From positions 1 to 30,220 of the forward strand of contig CAYZVM010000047.1 of assembly GCA_964481485.1 (NCBI GenBank): DNA of 30,220 nt, in the 5' to 3' direction. Position 1 is the first letter of the stretch; every line of letters begins with the position of its first letter. Both the position numbers and the translations under genes were made by a program. Below the pieces are notes generated by a model that had not been told where the DNA came from, made no database searches, and worked only from the letters and a program-made list of their open reading frames with translations. This stretch comes from M3007 sp964481485. Lineage in GTDB: Bacteria > Bacteroidota > Bacteroidia > Chitinophagales > Saprospiraceae. Positions 23,963 through 30,220 of the stretch are shown piece by piece.

Positions 23963-25228
23963 TTATTCGTACAACAGGAATTTTTTCATGTGCGCATTCA
24001 CCTCCATCCGCACTTTGGCGTGGTGTTCCGAATCGTCGGGACGGGTCAGCACCGCGTCAATCCATTCCACCACTTTCACACAATCGGCCTCTTTGAAGCC
24101 GCGCGAAGTGACGGCAGCAGAGCCGACACGAATCCCGGAAGTCGTCATGGGCGGCTGCGGGTCGAACGGAATCATGTTTTTGTTCACGGTGATGTCGGCT
24201 TCTCCGAGCGCGTTTTCGGCGACTTTGCCGGTCACATTTTTGGAGCGCAAATCAATGAGCATCAAGTGGTTGTCGGTGCCGCCGGAAATGATATTGTAGC
24301 CGCGCTCGACAAATGCATTCGCCATCGCCGAGGCATTTTTGATGACTTGTTGGCCGTAGGTTTTGAATTCGGGTTGCAAAGCCTCGCCGAACGCGACGGC
24401 TTTGGCAGCGATGACGTGCTCCAGCGGGCCGCCTTGCATCCCGGGAAAAACGCCGCTGTCCAAGATGCTCGACATTTTGATCGGCGCGCCTTTTTTCGTG
24501 GTGCGCCCCCAGGGGTTGTCGAAATCTTTTCCCATCAAAATAATACCGCCGCGCGGGCCGCGCAAAGTTTTGTGCGTGGTGCTGGTGACGATGTGGCAAT
24601 GTGGCATCGGGTCGCTCAACAATTTGGCCGCAATGAGACCCGCGGGGTGGGCGATGTCGGCCAATAACAATGCACCGACGCTGTCCGCGATTTTTCGGAA
24701 ACGCGCATAGTCCCAGTCGCGGGAATATGCCGACGCACCGCAGATAATGAGTTTGGGCTTTTCGGCATGAGCGATGGCCTCCACTTTGTCCATGTCAATG
24801 AGGCCGGTGTCTTCTTCCACGCCGTAAAAAGCAGGCGAATAAACTTTGCCCGAATAATTGACCGGCGAGCCATGTGAAAGGTGGCCGCCGTGTGCGAGGT
24901 TGAATCCCAAAATCTTGTCGAAAGGCTGGAGGCAGGCGAGGAACACCGCCGCATTGGCCTGCGCGCCGGAGTGCGGCTGCACGTTGGCCCAAGCCGCGCC
25001 GAAGAGTTCTTTGAGGCGGTCAATGGCGAGTTGCTCCACCTCGTCCACCACCTCGCAGCCGCCGTAGTAGCGGCGACCGGGATAGCCTTCGGCGTATTTG
25101 TTGGTGAGGCAGGTACCCATCGCGTCGAGCACAGCCTGGCTCGTAAAGTTTTCAGAAGCAATGAGTTCTATGCCGCGGCGCTGGCGGTCAAGTTCTTTTT
25201 GGATGAGGGAGAAAACGATGTCGGACAT
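23963..25228 (-). CDS. glyA: Serine hydroxymethyltransferase
   Basis: PLP enzyme that converts serine and tetrahydrofolate to glycine and methylene-tetrahydrofolate, the main source of one-carbon units. The 421-residue length is typical. The PLP lysine is K220 in STTHKTLRGPRGG. LIASENFTS at the N terminus, YAEGYPGRRYYGG, HGGHLSHG for cofactor stacking, and SGIRVGSAAVTSRG at the folate end are all intact. The start is ATG 25228. Its leader carries two palindromic repeats (25244-25269, 25306-25331) downstream of a -7 box at 25343-25350. No folate or gcv genes are adjacent. Confidence 0.98.
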   Translation of the reverse strand: MSDIVFSLIQKELDRQRRGIELIASENFTSQAVLDAMGTCLTNKYAEGYPGRRYYGGCEVVDEVEQLAIDRLKELFGAAWANVQPHSGAQANAAVFLACLQPFDKILGFNLAHGGHLSHGSPVNYSGKVYSPAFYGVEEDTGLIDMDKVEAIAHAEKPKLIICGASAYSRDWDYARFRKIADSVGALLLADIAHPAGLIAAKLLSDPMPHCHIVTSTTHKTLRGPRGGIILMGKDFDNPWGRTTKKGAPIKMSSILDSGVFPGMQGGPLEHVIAAKAVAFGEALQPEFKTYGQQVIKNASAMANAFVERGYNIISGGTDNHLMLIDLRSKNVTGKVAENALGEADITVNKNMIPFDPQPPMTTSGIRVGSAAVTSRGFKEADCVKVVEWIDAVLTRPDDSEHHAKVRMEVNAHMKKFLLYE

Positions 25229-25243
25229 GAAAGGCGTTCGTTG

Positions 25244-25269
25244 TCCGCCTTCGCCAAGGCTTCGGCGGA
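25244..25269. repeat. Palindromic repeat in the glyA leader
   Basis: TCCGCC at 25244-25249 and GGCGGA at 25264-25269 flank the core TTCGCCAAGGCTTC. One frame reads SAFAKASADK, a peptide pattern often produced by a widespread palindromic repeat in bacterial genomes. In RNA it would form a hairpin about 15 bases before the glyA start. Confidence 0.6.
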
Positions 25270-25305
25270 TAAATTTGTTATCAGTTGAAAGTTGTTCGTT
25301 TTTGG

Positions 25306-25331
25306 GTCACCTTCGGCAAGCCTATGGTGAC
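25306..25331. repeat. Second palindromic repeat in the glyA leader
   Basis: GTCACC (25306-25311) and GGTGAC (25326-25331) flank TTCGGCAAGCCTAT. Its size (26 bases) and central TTCGGCAAGCC-like core match the element at 25244-25269, so it may belong to the same type. Confidence 0.5.
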
Positions 25332-25342
25332 TAAAGGCGCGG

Positions 25343-25350
25343 CAAAAGTA
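25343..25350 (-). promoter_or_regulatory. Candidate glyA promoter (-7 box TACTTTTG)
   Basis: TACTTTTGCC on the minus strand matches TAnnTTTG. The resulting leader would be about 110 bases and include both palindromes. No -33 TTTG at the usual spacing. Confidence 0.4.
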
Positions 25351-25407
25351 GAGAAAGGGCGTGGTTATTCACCGGGGGACTTTGTGTCAATTCTCTAATA
25401 AAACAGA

Positions 25408-25526
25408 TTGTCATGTTGAACGAAGTGAAACACCTACACAAGTTCCTTTGCCCGCAATCACCCGTTTTTCGCAACATTCCGAGTCGCTTGGGTTATGCAG
25501 GTGTTTCACTTCGTTCAACATGACAA
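25408..25526. repeat. 119-bp inverted-repeat (MITE-like) element with 28-bp arms
   Basis: Perfect inverted arms of 28 bases (25408-25435 and 25499-25526; core TCATGTTGAACGAAGTGAAA) flank a 63-base centre, with imperfect pairing continuing inward. It lies in the 369-base gap between glyA and the Roco gene. No target-site duplication is clear. Outside this element, the two glyA-leader palindromes and the glyA promoter, the gap shows nothing I can name. Confidence 0.85.
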
Positions 25527-25597
25527 GCACGGGTGTTGGTTTTTAAAGGCAACCGGAGAAGTCACCGACTGGCTGTGGGTTTACAAACACCTTCTTT

Positions 25598-27772
25598 TCA
25601 AAACATGGATTTCGTTTCCCTTTCAAAACCCACGATTTCCGATTTTTCGTACACACCTTCCAGCATCAATTGAATTCGAACATCCTCGCCGGACTCACCA
25701 CATTCTGCCGTCGGTTTGTTGCGGTTGAATTTGAGATTCAACAACTTGTCCAACTTATGCAAATACGGCTGCCCGGCATTTTTGCAGAAACTTTCGCAAC
25801 AACACGGCACCATCTCATCCGCATGGATGCTCCGGAACCACCGGCGGTGCAGTTCGTCCACTTCGTCGCGGACGCGGCGCAGGGCATATTTCCGATAGCG
25901 CGGCTCGCCCAAAACTTCGAGGATGATTTGTCGAAGACCGCTTTGCGATTCGGCATCGTCCTCGCGCATGAGGACGCGACAATCTTCGCCCTCGATTTTG
26001 TAGCGCAGAATCGCGCCTTTTTTCCACACCATTTCCACGCCCTTTTCGTCGCGCTCGATGAAGTCGCTCAGGCGCACGATGAGGCGCGACATCAGGCCTT
26101 TCGGCATGATGGGGTACTGGTAGCGGAACTGCAACGCGCCATTTTTCTTGTGCCAGATGTAGGGCGGCGCATTGTCGGGCAGGAGTTGCGCGGCCACGTA
26201 GTTGCCCTCCGACGATTCGTAGCAGATGTCGAAGTTGTTTTTCGTCATCAACTGCAAAATCTTCTGAGCGTCAGTGCGCGAGTAGTCCTCTTTTTTCAAA
26301 ATCTCGAAAATATCGTCGGGTGTAAACCTGCCGCCTTGCTTCGCAATTTTTTCATTTTTGAGAAAACAATATACACCCTCCACCGCCCATTGGGGGCTTA
26401 AAACAATCAAATCCAACAGCGAGGGGTCGTTTTGGAAATGCAGCAGCGACCCCAACTGGTGCAGGTAGCCGCTCAGATTCAGTTGGTCTTCTTCTTTCGT
26501 CACTTTGTGTTCCGAGCAGATTTCCCCAAAACGCTCCATCGAGATGTAGGGGCGTTTTTTGGATTCTTCGCGCAGGGCTTCGCGGATGGGCTTCCACTGG
26601 CGCGGCAGTTTGGAGCGCACGATGGGCAGGTTCACCAAGCGGTCTTCGATGGTTTTGATGAGATTTTCAAAACGATAATCGTTTTCGGCAAAATCCACTT
26701 CGAGAAAATACGGCTCCAAATGTTCCTCGTAGTACTTCAAAATATCCTGATACTGCGGCAGTTTGCCCGTGCCGTCTTTGCGCTTGTTGAACACCAGCAG
26801 GAGCGGCACTTTTTCCGGCGAGTCTTCGCGGTCTTTGCCGAGCAGACTGATGATTTTGAACCAGTAAGGCAGGTTGGGCGCTTCGGCGCGGGCGTCCATC
26901 ATGAGTACATAGAGCGCGCGCGGGGTCAGGAAAAACTGGTGGGTCATGTACTGCAATTCCTGCCCGCCGAAGTCCCAGAGGTTGGCGCGAAACACTTGCT
27001 CGCCGAGGCTTTTGTGCTTGATTTCCAGCCCTTCGTGGATGTTGATGCCGTGCGTTTCGTCTGTCGGGTGGGTGAGCGGGTCGAAGGCTGGGTTTTTCAT
27101 TTTCTCGAAGAGCGTCGTTTTGCCTGTCCCGCCTTCGCCGACGATGATCATTTTGGCCTCGGGTATTTCCTCGGTGCCTCCCTGGGTTTCTATCTGGGCG
27201 AAATAGTTGAGGATGGCTTCGTTGCCCTGCTTTACGATGTCGAGGGGGGGTATGGTGAGGGGGCAGCCTATAGCATTTATATCAGTAGGTAATAATAAAT
27301 AAAATCTAATCCGTCTTCCTTTTTTTATTAGAGATAAAATGGGCGATAAATCAGCGACCTGTGTGTCGGAAAAGTTAAGTATTCTCAAGTTTATCAAGTT
27401 TTTCAAGGGAGACAAATCGGCGACCTGTGTTTTGTAAAAAAAGAGTATTTCCAGGTTTATCAGGTTTTTCAGAGGCGACAAATCGGTGACCCGCGTGTTG
27501 GAAAAGAAGAGCTCTTTCAGTTTTATCAGGCTTTTCAAGGGGGACAAATCAGCGACCTGCGTGTTGGAAACTTCGAGTTCTTGCAGGTTGTGCAAGTCTT
27601 TCAAGAGTGACAAATCGAATAGTTCCTTATTGTTATTCAATCGCAAAGCCTTCACCCTAACACACTCTGCCAATTCCGAAGGCAGGTATTTCAATTCACA
27701 ATAACTTAGGTCAAGAGAAGTGTCTCTCCTTTTATTGTTTTCAGCGATGCGTTTCAAGGCTTTTTCTGACAT
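25598..27772 (-). CDS. Roco protein (leucine-rich repeats, Roc GTPase, COR)
   Basis: A 724-residue protein with the Roco order. Leucine-rich repeats cover about 25-165, including four nearly identical 22-residue units (core TQVADLSPLKNLI). The Roc GTPase covers about 200-370: G1 GEGGTGKTTL near 210, THGINIHEG as switch I, DFGGQE near 262 as G3, and FNKRK near 326 in place of the standard NKxD, as in other bacterial Roco proteins I know. The COR region runs from about 375 onward (LPRQWKPIREALREE, LSPQWAVEGVY). The C-terminal tail has a CCCESFC cysteine cluster. Roco GTPases cycle between monomer and dimer; the cellular role in bacteria is largely unknown. The start is ATG 27772, with a TTG nine codons earlier as alternative. 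The repeat-coding 5' part is AT-richer than the rest. It follows, on the same strand, the Panacea operon, which ends at its own terminator. Confidence 0.9.
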   Translation of the reverse strand: MSEKALKRIAENNKRRDTSLDLSYCELKYLPSELAECVRVKALRLNNNKELFDLSLLKDLHNLQELEVSNTQVADLSPLKSLIKLKELFFSNTRVTDLSPLKNLINLEILFFYKTQVADLSPLKNLINLRILNFSDTQVADLSPILSLIKKGRRIRFYLLLPTDINAIGCPLTIPPLDIVKQGNEAILNYFAQIETQGGTEEIPEAKMIIVGEGGTGKTTLFEKMKNPAFDPLTHPTDETHGINIHEGLEIKHKSLGEQVFRANLWDFGGQELQYMTHQFFLTPRALYVLMMDARAEAPNLPYWFKIISLLGKDREDSPEKVPLLLVFNKRKDGTGKLPQYQDILKYYEEHLEPYFLEVDFAENDYRFENLIKTIEDRLVNLPIVRSKLPRQWKPIREALREESKKRPYISMERFGEICSEHKVTKEEDQLNLSGYLHQLGSLLHFQNDPSLLDLIVLSPQWAVEGVYCFLKNEKIAKQGGRFTPDDIFEILKKEDYSRTDAQKILQLMTKNNFDICYESSEGNYVAAQLLPDNAPPYIWHKKNGALQFRYQYPIMPKGLMSRLIVRLSDFIERDEKGVEMVWKKGAILRYKIEGEDCRVLMREDDAESQSGLRQIILEVLGEPRYRKYALRRVRDEVDELHRRWFRSIHADEMVPCCCESFCKNAGQPYLHKLDKLLNLKFNRNKPTAECGESGEDVRIQLMLEGVYEKSEIVGFERETKSMF
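27330..27620 (-). repeat. 66-bp coding repeats for leucine-rich units in the Roco gene
   Basis: Four tandem units of about 66 bases encode the 22-residue leucine-rich repeats of the Roco protein. Blocks such as GACAAATC-GCGACC recur every 66 bases. Their similarity suggests recent duplication, so unit number may vary between strains. Confidence 0.7.
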
Positions 27773-27819
27773 GGTGCGTGGGTATTTTTTGCGCAGCAAG
27801 ATAAGAGTTTTGTGTACTC

Positions 27820-27919
27820 TACTTTTGTCATTCCCGAAGGGAATCTACCCGACACTCACTCTTCGGATGATTCGAAAAAGCCCGACTTGGGTAGATTCCC
27901 TTCGGGAATGACAAAAGTA
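27820..27919. repeat. 100-bp inverted-repeat (MITE-like) element with 31-bp arms
   Basis: Perfect inverted arms of 31 bases (27820-27850 and 27889-27919; core TGTCATTCCCGAAGGGAATC) flank a 38-base centre. It lies just upstream of the Roco start, between that gene and the Panacea gene terminator, so Roco transcription must begin inside or next to it. A further TGTCATTCCCGAA occurs at 27970-27982, where half of the arm is repeated. It differs in sequence from the elements at 12898, 25408 and 29957. Confidence 0.85.
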
Positions 27920-27927
27920 CGCCCCAG

Positions 27928-27972
27928 AAAAAAACAGCCGCGAGCGAGTAATCAATACCCGGTCGCGGCTGT
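27928..27972 (-). terminator. Intrinsic terminator of the Panacea operon
   Basis: On the minus strand a perfect 10-bp stem (ACAGCCGCGA/TCGCGGCTGT, 27934-27943 with 27963-27972) has a 19-base loop and is followed by seven T (27934-27928). It starts 26 bases after the Panacea gene stop. Confidence 0.8.
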
Positions 27973-27997
27973 CATTCCCGAAAGCATCGGTCAGGCG

Positions 27998-28630
27998 TCA
28001 TTTAAGGCGCTTGATGTGCATGGGTTTGTGCGATACAGCAAAACTTTTCTGGAAGGCTGCCGATTTGTGGAAAGAAGAGGGGCCGGCGGATGCGGTCTCG
28101 TAAGCAGCCTCGCGCACTTTGTGGTAGCGGACAAAGTCTTCGATTTCTTTGGGCGAGTGCCTGATTTTTTTGAATTTACTTGCCCAATCCGCAAGGTTGA
28201 TGGCGTCGCCTTGCTCGGTCACGCGCATGGGAAACTGCGCTTCGATGAGGTTGCTCAGTTGCCACAAAGGCATATTGTGGGTTTCTTGAATGACGGTATC
28301 GAGGATTTTTTTGCCGGAGGGGCTCAATTCGACGGAAGCCGCGTGGTTATTTTTGGGGACTACAACAAATGACAGGAATCGCAGGCTTTCTTTTTCGTTG
28401 GGTTCCAAGAAAAAATTGGCTTCATCGTGGGCCAGCGTTTCGGCGATCAGAGGTGAATAAGGCCCTCGGTCGGTGTTGCGCCAAACAATGTCTGTGATGG
28501 GTTCTCCGTGTTCGACGGCACAGCGCCAGTCAGCCAGAAAAATCATTTTTACTGCACGGGAAGCACCAAGACTCAATGGGTTAGGAAATTTCCGATAGAG
28601 GTACAGCAGCACATTATTGAGTGGAGACAT
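27998..28630 (-). CDS. Panacea-domain (SocA/DUF4065-like) protein, possible antitoxin
   Basis: A 210-residue cytosolic protein. The segment KMIFLADWRCAVEHGEPITD followed by NTDRGPYSP (residues about 28-60) is the hallmark of the Panacea domain (SocA-like, DUF4065), known as a widespread antitoxin domain that neutralises many unrelated toxins and, in SocA, as a proteolytic adaptor. The rest, to about 165, fits that helical domain; the tail (about 170-210) is basic and Ser/His-rich. ATG 28630 is 10 bases after the stop of the two-TM GAF gene on the same strand, and a terminator closes the unit at 27928. The tight pairing suggests the GAF protein as partner, which is inference; that protein is larger than most known toxins. 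Confidence 0.75.
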   Translation of the reverse strand: MSPLNNVLLYLYRKFPNPLSLGASRAVKMIFLADWRCAVEHGEPITDIVWRNTDRGPYSPLIAETLAHDEANFFLEPNEKESLRFLSFVVVPKNNHAASVELSPSGKKILDTVIQETHNMPLWQLSNLIEAQFPMRVTEQGDAINLADWASKFKKIRHSPKEIEDFVRYHKVREAAYETASAGPSSFHKSAAFQKSFAVSHKPMHIKRLK

Positions 28631-28640
28631 TTCAGGAAAT

Positions 28641-29492
28641 TTATTGGTTAGTAAGGAAAAAGTTGTTTTTCGTCTGGTGGTGTCGGATAAATTCGCGTAT
28701 CAACAAGGATTCTTCGTCGAGTTCTCGTGTGATGTCATTTATCAACAAACAGTTGCATCGCCTGCTTTCAAACATAATGATGCCGCATTGGTGGCCGTCT
28801 TCCATGATGGCTTTGAAATATAGATTTCGCGGCTCCATGCGCATCTTCGGGACTTTTTTTCTATAATGCACATCGTATTTTGTTTGCAATTCGTGCAAGT
28901 ATAAATTGCTCTGTTCAAAATCAGGTAAATCATCAATGTGCAGTTCTCCTTTTATACAAGTTTTCTCAATAAACGGTCTGTAAATAGTGCCGTTTGTGCG
29001 TCGGATGTCGTTGCAGGGCGAGTACGAAGTGTAGCGTCCGATAATGTGGTATTGATTTTTTCTGTTGTTATCTATCAGAAAGAGTGTTATTCTTTCATCA
29101 TTAGTAAACTGCAATTTTGTGGACAATATTTTTAACGTATTGTCAAGCAAACGTTTTAGCACCGCATCTTGCTGCTCCCACCATGCTTCTTGGCGCTGCT
29201 GTTGGATGGAGTGCTCCTCGGCTTCTTTTTGCAAGCGGTCTTTGCGGTTGGCGATTTTTGCCGCCAATAGCACCCCCGCAAGAAAAAAGCCAATAGCGGC
29301 CAATAGAAACCAAGACGACACTAAATATGGACTGCCCAACACAATACAAACCACACCGCAGGCCCAGCATATCAGCATAACCATCTTGCCGTTTCGGTCG
29401 TGCCAGTCGCGACGCCGCTGGATTTGGGAATTAATCCTGGCATCACCATTCCCTTGCGGTCGTTCAGATTGATTAGGGTAAAGCGCAGACAT
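28641..29492 (-). CDS. Two-TM membrane protein with cytosolic GAF-like domain
   Basis: A 283-residue protein. A basic N-terminal stretch (INSQIQRRRDWHDRNGK) leads to two membrane helices at about 37-53 and 59-79, then a charged Gln/Glu-rich coiled-coil-like stretch (80-120), then a globular part from about 130 to 275. That part reads like a GAF domain: DERITLFLIDNN, the IGRYTSY segment, ELHIDDLPD and a final DGHQCGIIMFESRR strand. GAF domains bind small ligands such as cyclic nucleotides. No enzyme motif is seen. The start is ATG 29492; an in-frame TTG at 29498 is less likely. It is the first gene of a two-gene unit with the Panacea gene (10-base gap). It could be a toxin-like or sensor membrane protein; I cannot name a described family for the pair. 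Confidence 0.65.
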   Translation of the reverse strand: MSALYPNQSERPQGNGDARINSQIQRRRDWHDRNGKMVMLICWACGVVCIVLGSPYLVSSWFLLAAIGFFLAGVLLAAKIANRKDRLQKEAEEHSIQQQRQEAWWEQQDAVLKRLLDNTLKILSTKLQFTNDERITLFLIDNNRKNQYHIIGRYTSYSPCNDIRRTNGTIYRPFIEKTCIKGELHIDDLPDFEQSNLYLHELQTKYDVHYRKKVPKMRMEPRNLYFKAIMEDGHQCGIIMFESRRCNCLLINDITRELDEESLLIREFIRHHQTKNNFFLTNQ

Positions 29493-29500
29493 AGGCAAAT

Positions 29501-29538
29501 AAGACAGGATTTCAGTGGTGTCTGAAATTGTCCTGTTT
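29501..29538. repeat. Hairpin upstream of the GAF-Panacea operon
   Basis: GACAGGATTTCAG (29503-29515) pairs with CTGAAATTGTCCTGTTT (29522-29538) apart from a two-base bulge, leaving a loop of about six bases. It sits 9 bases upstream of the operon's ATG, in the leader, and could affect translation. It contains the same ACAGGATTT motif as the 12898 element. The whole gap 29493-30152 (660 bases) holds this hairpin, a doubtful gene remnant (29756-30013) and a palindromic element (29957-30116); I see nothing else in it. Confidence 0.5.
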
Positions 29539-29755
29539 TATCATACCTGGCAACAAAGCGTTACCGAAAGGTTGGAGAACCACAGCAAGACAGGAATTCA
29601 ACTTCAAACGATTCAGATTAAATTGAGTTGATTCCCCCTATCTTGGAAGGGAAAATATAAACAACAGAAAAGGCGGGATTAGTTCAGATGGCGAAACGCG
29701 GTCGCGTAAGCATTACAAATGTGTGACATAAATGCTTGTAAAAAGTCATTTTTGG

Positions 29756-30013
29756 TCAAAAATTTTTCAACGCCGAGCCAATTTGTTCCAAATCCAGATA
29801 TTCCATGCGCGTGACCCGACAGCCCGTTTTGGGATGGCGGCCTTTCGCCCGACGCATCTGCCTTCGCGAAAGTCTTTGCCTGTTTCCTACATTTCCAAAA
29901 AAATGCCGCATCCGATTTGGCAGCATTTGTACCCACAGGTGTATCTTCATGGCCTCAGGAACGGGTAAACAATAACTTTTGAATTTCAGGCAGATTAGTT
30001 TTTGCCCAGACAA
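29756..30013 (-). pseudogene. Doubtful HU-like gene remnant
   Basis: The minus strand is open for 85 codons. The stretch RRAKGRHPKTG resembles the HU/IHF motif (R-K-x-R-K-G-R-N-P-Q-T-G) and the tail IGSALKNF resembles GKALKEAV at the HU end, but the region before the motif has no HU features and the spacing to the tail is slightly altered. The 5' part of this open stretch lies in the left arm of the palindrome at 29957. It may be a decayed HU gene or pure chance. Confidence 0.15.
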
Positions 30014-30116
30014 CCATCCTTTTTGTGCGAATAGTGGTGCTATTTAATCAAAAAGATGGGCAGTCTGGGTGAAAAGGAATCACATCAAATTGATAAGTTA
30101 TTGTTTACCCGTTCCT
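29957..30116. repeat. 160-bp imperfect palindromic element with 22-bp perfect arms
   Basis: Perfect outer arms of 22 bases (29957-29978 and 30095-30116; core GGAACGGGTAAACAATAACT) flank a centre whose halves also pair imperfectly (TTTGCCCAGAC with GTCTGGGTGAA, and CCATCC-TTTTT with AAAAAGATGG). The whole unit could fold as one long stem, like a MITE. It ends 36 bases before the next start codon, so it may lie in that gene's promoter region. No transposase is present. Confidence 0.75.
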
Positions 30117-30152
30117 TAATCTCCATTTTCTGTGAACAAAAAAGTACCAAGC

Positions 30153-30220
30153 ATGAAAAGCCGATTCCTACCCGCCGTTTTACTCCTTTTTGCCGTTTTT
30201 TCTTTCCAAAACCTGAATGC
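30153..30220 (+). CDS. Start of a secreted protein (partial)
   Basis: Only 22 complete codons are inside the window. They read MKSRFLPAVLLLFAVFSFQN then LNA, a classical signal peptide ending in an AxA-like LNA site, so the product is exported. The function cannot be known. An in-frame GTG at 30132 would add seven residues (MNKKVPS); ATG 30153 gives the usual signal-peptide shape. The 160-bp palindrome is just upstream. Confidence 0.55.
   Translation, partial: MKSRFLPAVLLLFAVFSFQNLN

Noticed and set aside
25408..25526. CRISPR array or attachment sites near 25.4 kb and 27.8 kb
   Set aside because: The repeats there are inverted pairs, not regularly spaced direct repeats, and no cas gene or integrase is present.
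29679..29936. 85-codon minus-strand frame beside the doubtful HU-like remnant
   Set aside because: No start context, family or composition signal; it is one of several overlapping short open stretches in a non-coding gap.

Overview
The window looks like a chromosomal stretch of a Bacteroidota bacterium, most likely a Saprospiria-type organism (Haliscomenobacter/Lewinella-like). This is inferred from four things: a large secreted protein with SprB-type repeats and a C-terminal type IX secretion sorting domain; several promoters with the Bacteroidota -7 box TAnnTTTG; a B12-dependent ribonucleotide reductase tail; and a Roco GTPase and a Panacea-domain gene of the kind common in that group. No rRNA, tRNA, CRISPR array, phage or intact insertion sequence is visible.

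Layout. 1-130: 3' end of an adenosylcobalamin-dependent ribonucleotide reductase. 137-3112 (-): uvrA, carrying in-frame low-complexity insertions made of heptanucleotide repeats. 3281-6694 (+): TonB-C-domain protein, a promoter plus terminator leader, deoC, a SPOR-domain protein and rodA. 6702-7127 (-): aroQ. 7196-11949 (+): a secreted protein of unknown function, a membrane-anchored NACHT-like NTPase and radA. 11942-12874 (-): a diacylglycerol kinase-family lipid kinase, then a small HsdR-N-like nuclease-fold gene (+). 13458-15658 (-): an HlyD-type membrane fusion protein followed by an acyltransferase. 15818-16423 (+): a TrpF-like barrel lacking the catalytic residues. 16710-20231 (+): the T9SS adhesin-like protein. 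20644-23891 (+): an M28 metallopeptidase and an SLC13/RCK transporter. 23963-25228 (-): glyA. 25598-29492 (-): an accessory block with a Roco (LRR-GTPase-COR) protein, a Panacea-domain protein and a two-TM GAF-domain protein. The right end is mostly non-coding, with a palindromic element and the start of another secreted protein.

Most genes are single housekeeping functions: nucleotide metabolism (nrdJ, deoC), DNA repair (uvrA, radA), shikimate pathway (aroQ), one-carbon metabolism (glyA), and cell wall and division (SPOR, rodA). The less ordinary content is (i) the two-gene unit of a membrane-bound GAF protein and a Panacea protein, closed by its own terminator and next to a Roco GTPase; (ii) the membrane NACHT NTPase; (iii) the TrpF-like protein; and (iv) many palindromic and heptamer repeats at gene borders, some of which have entered uvrA. 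Functions are assigned by reading motifs by eye; no database search was possible.
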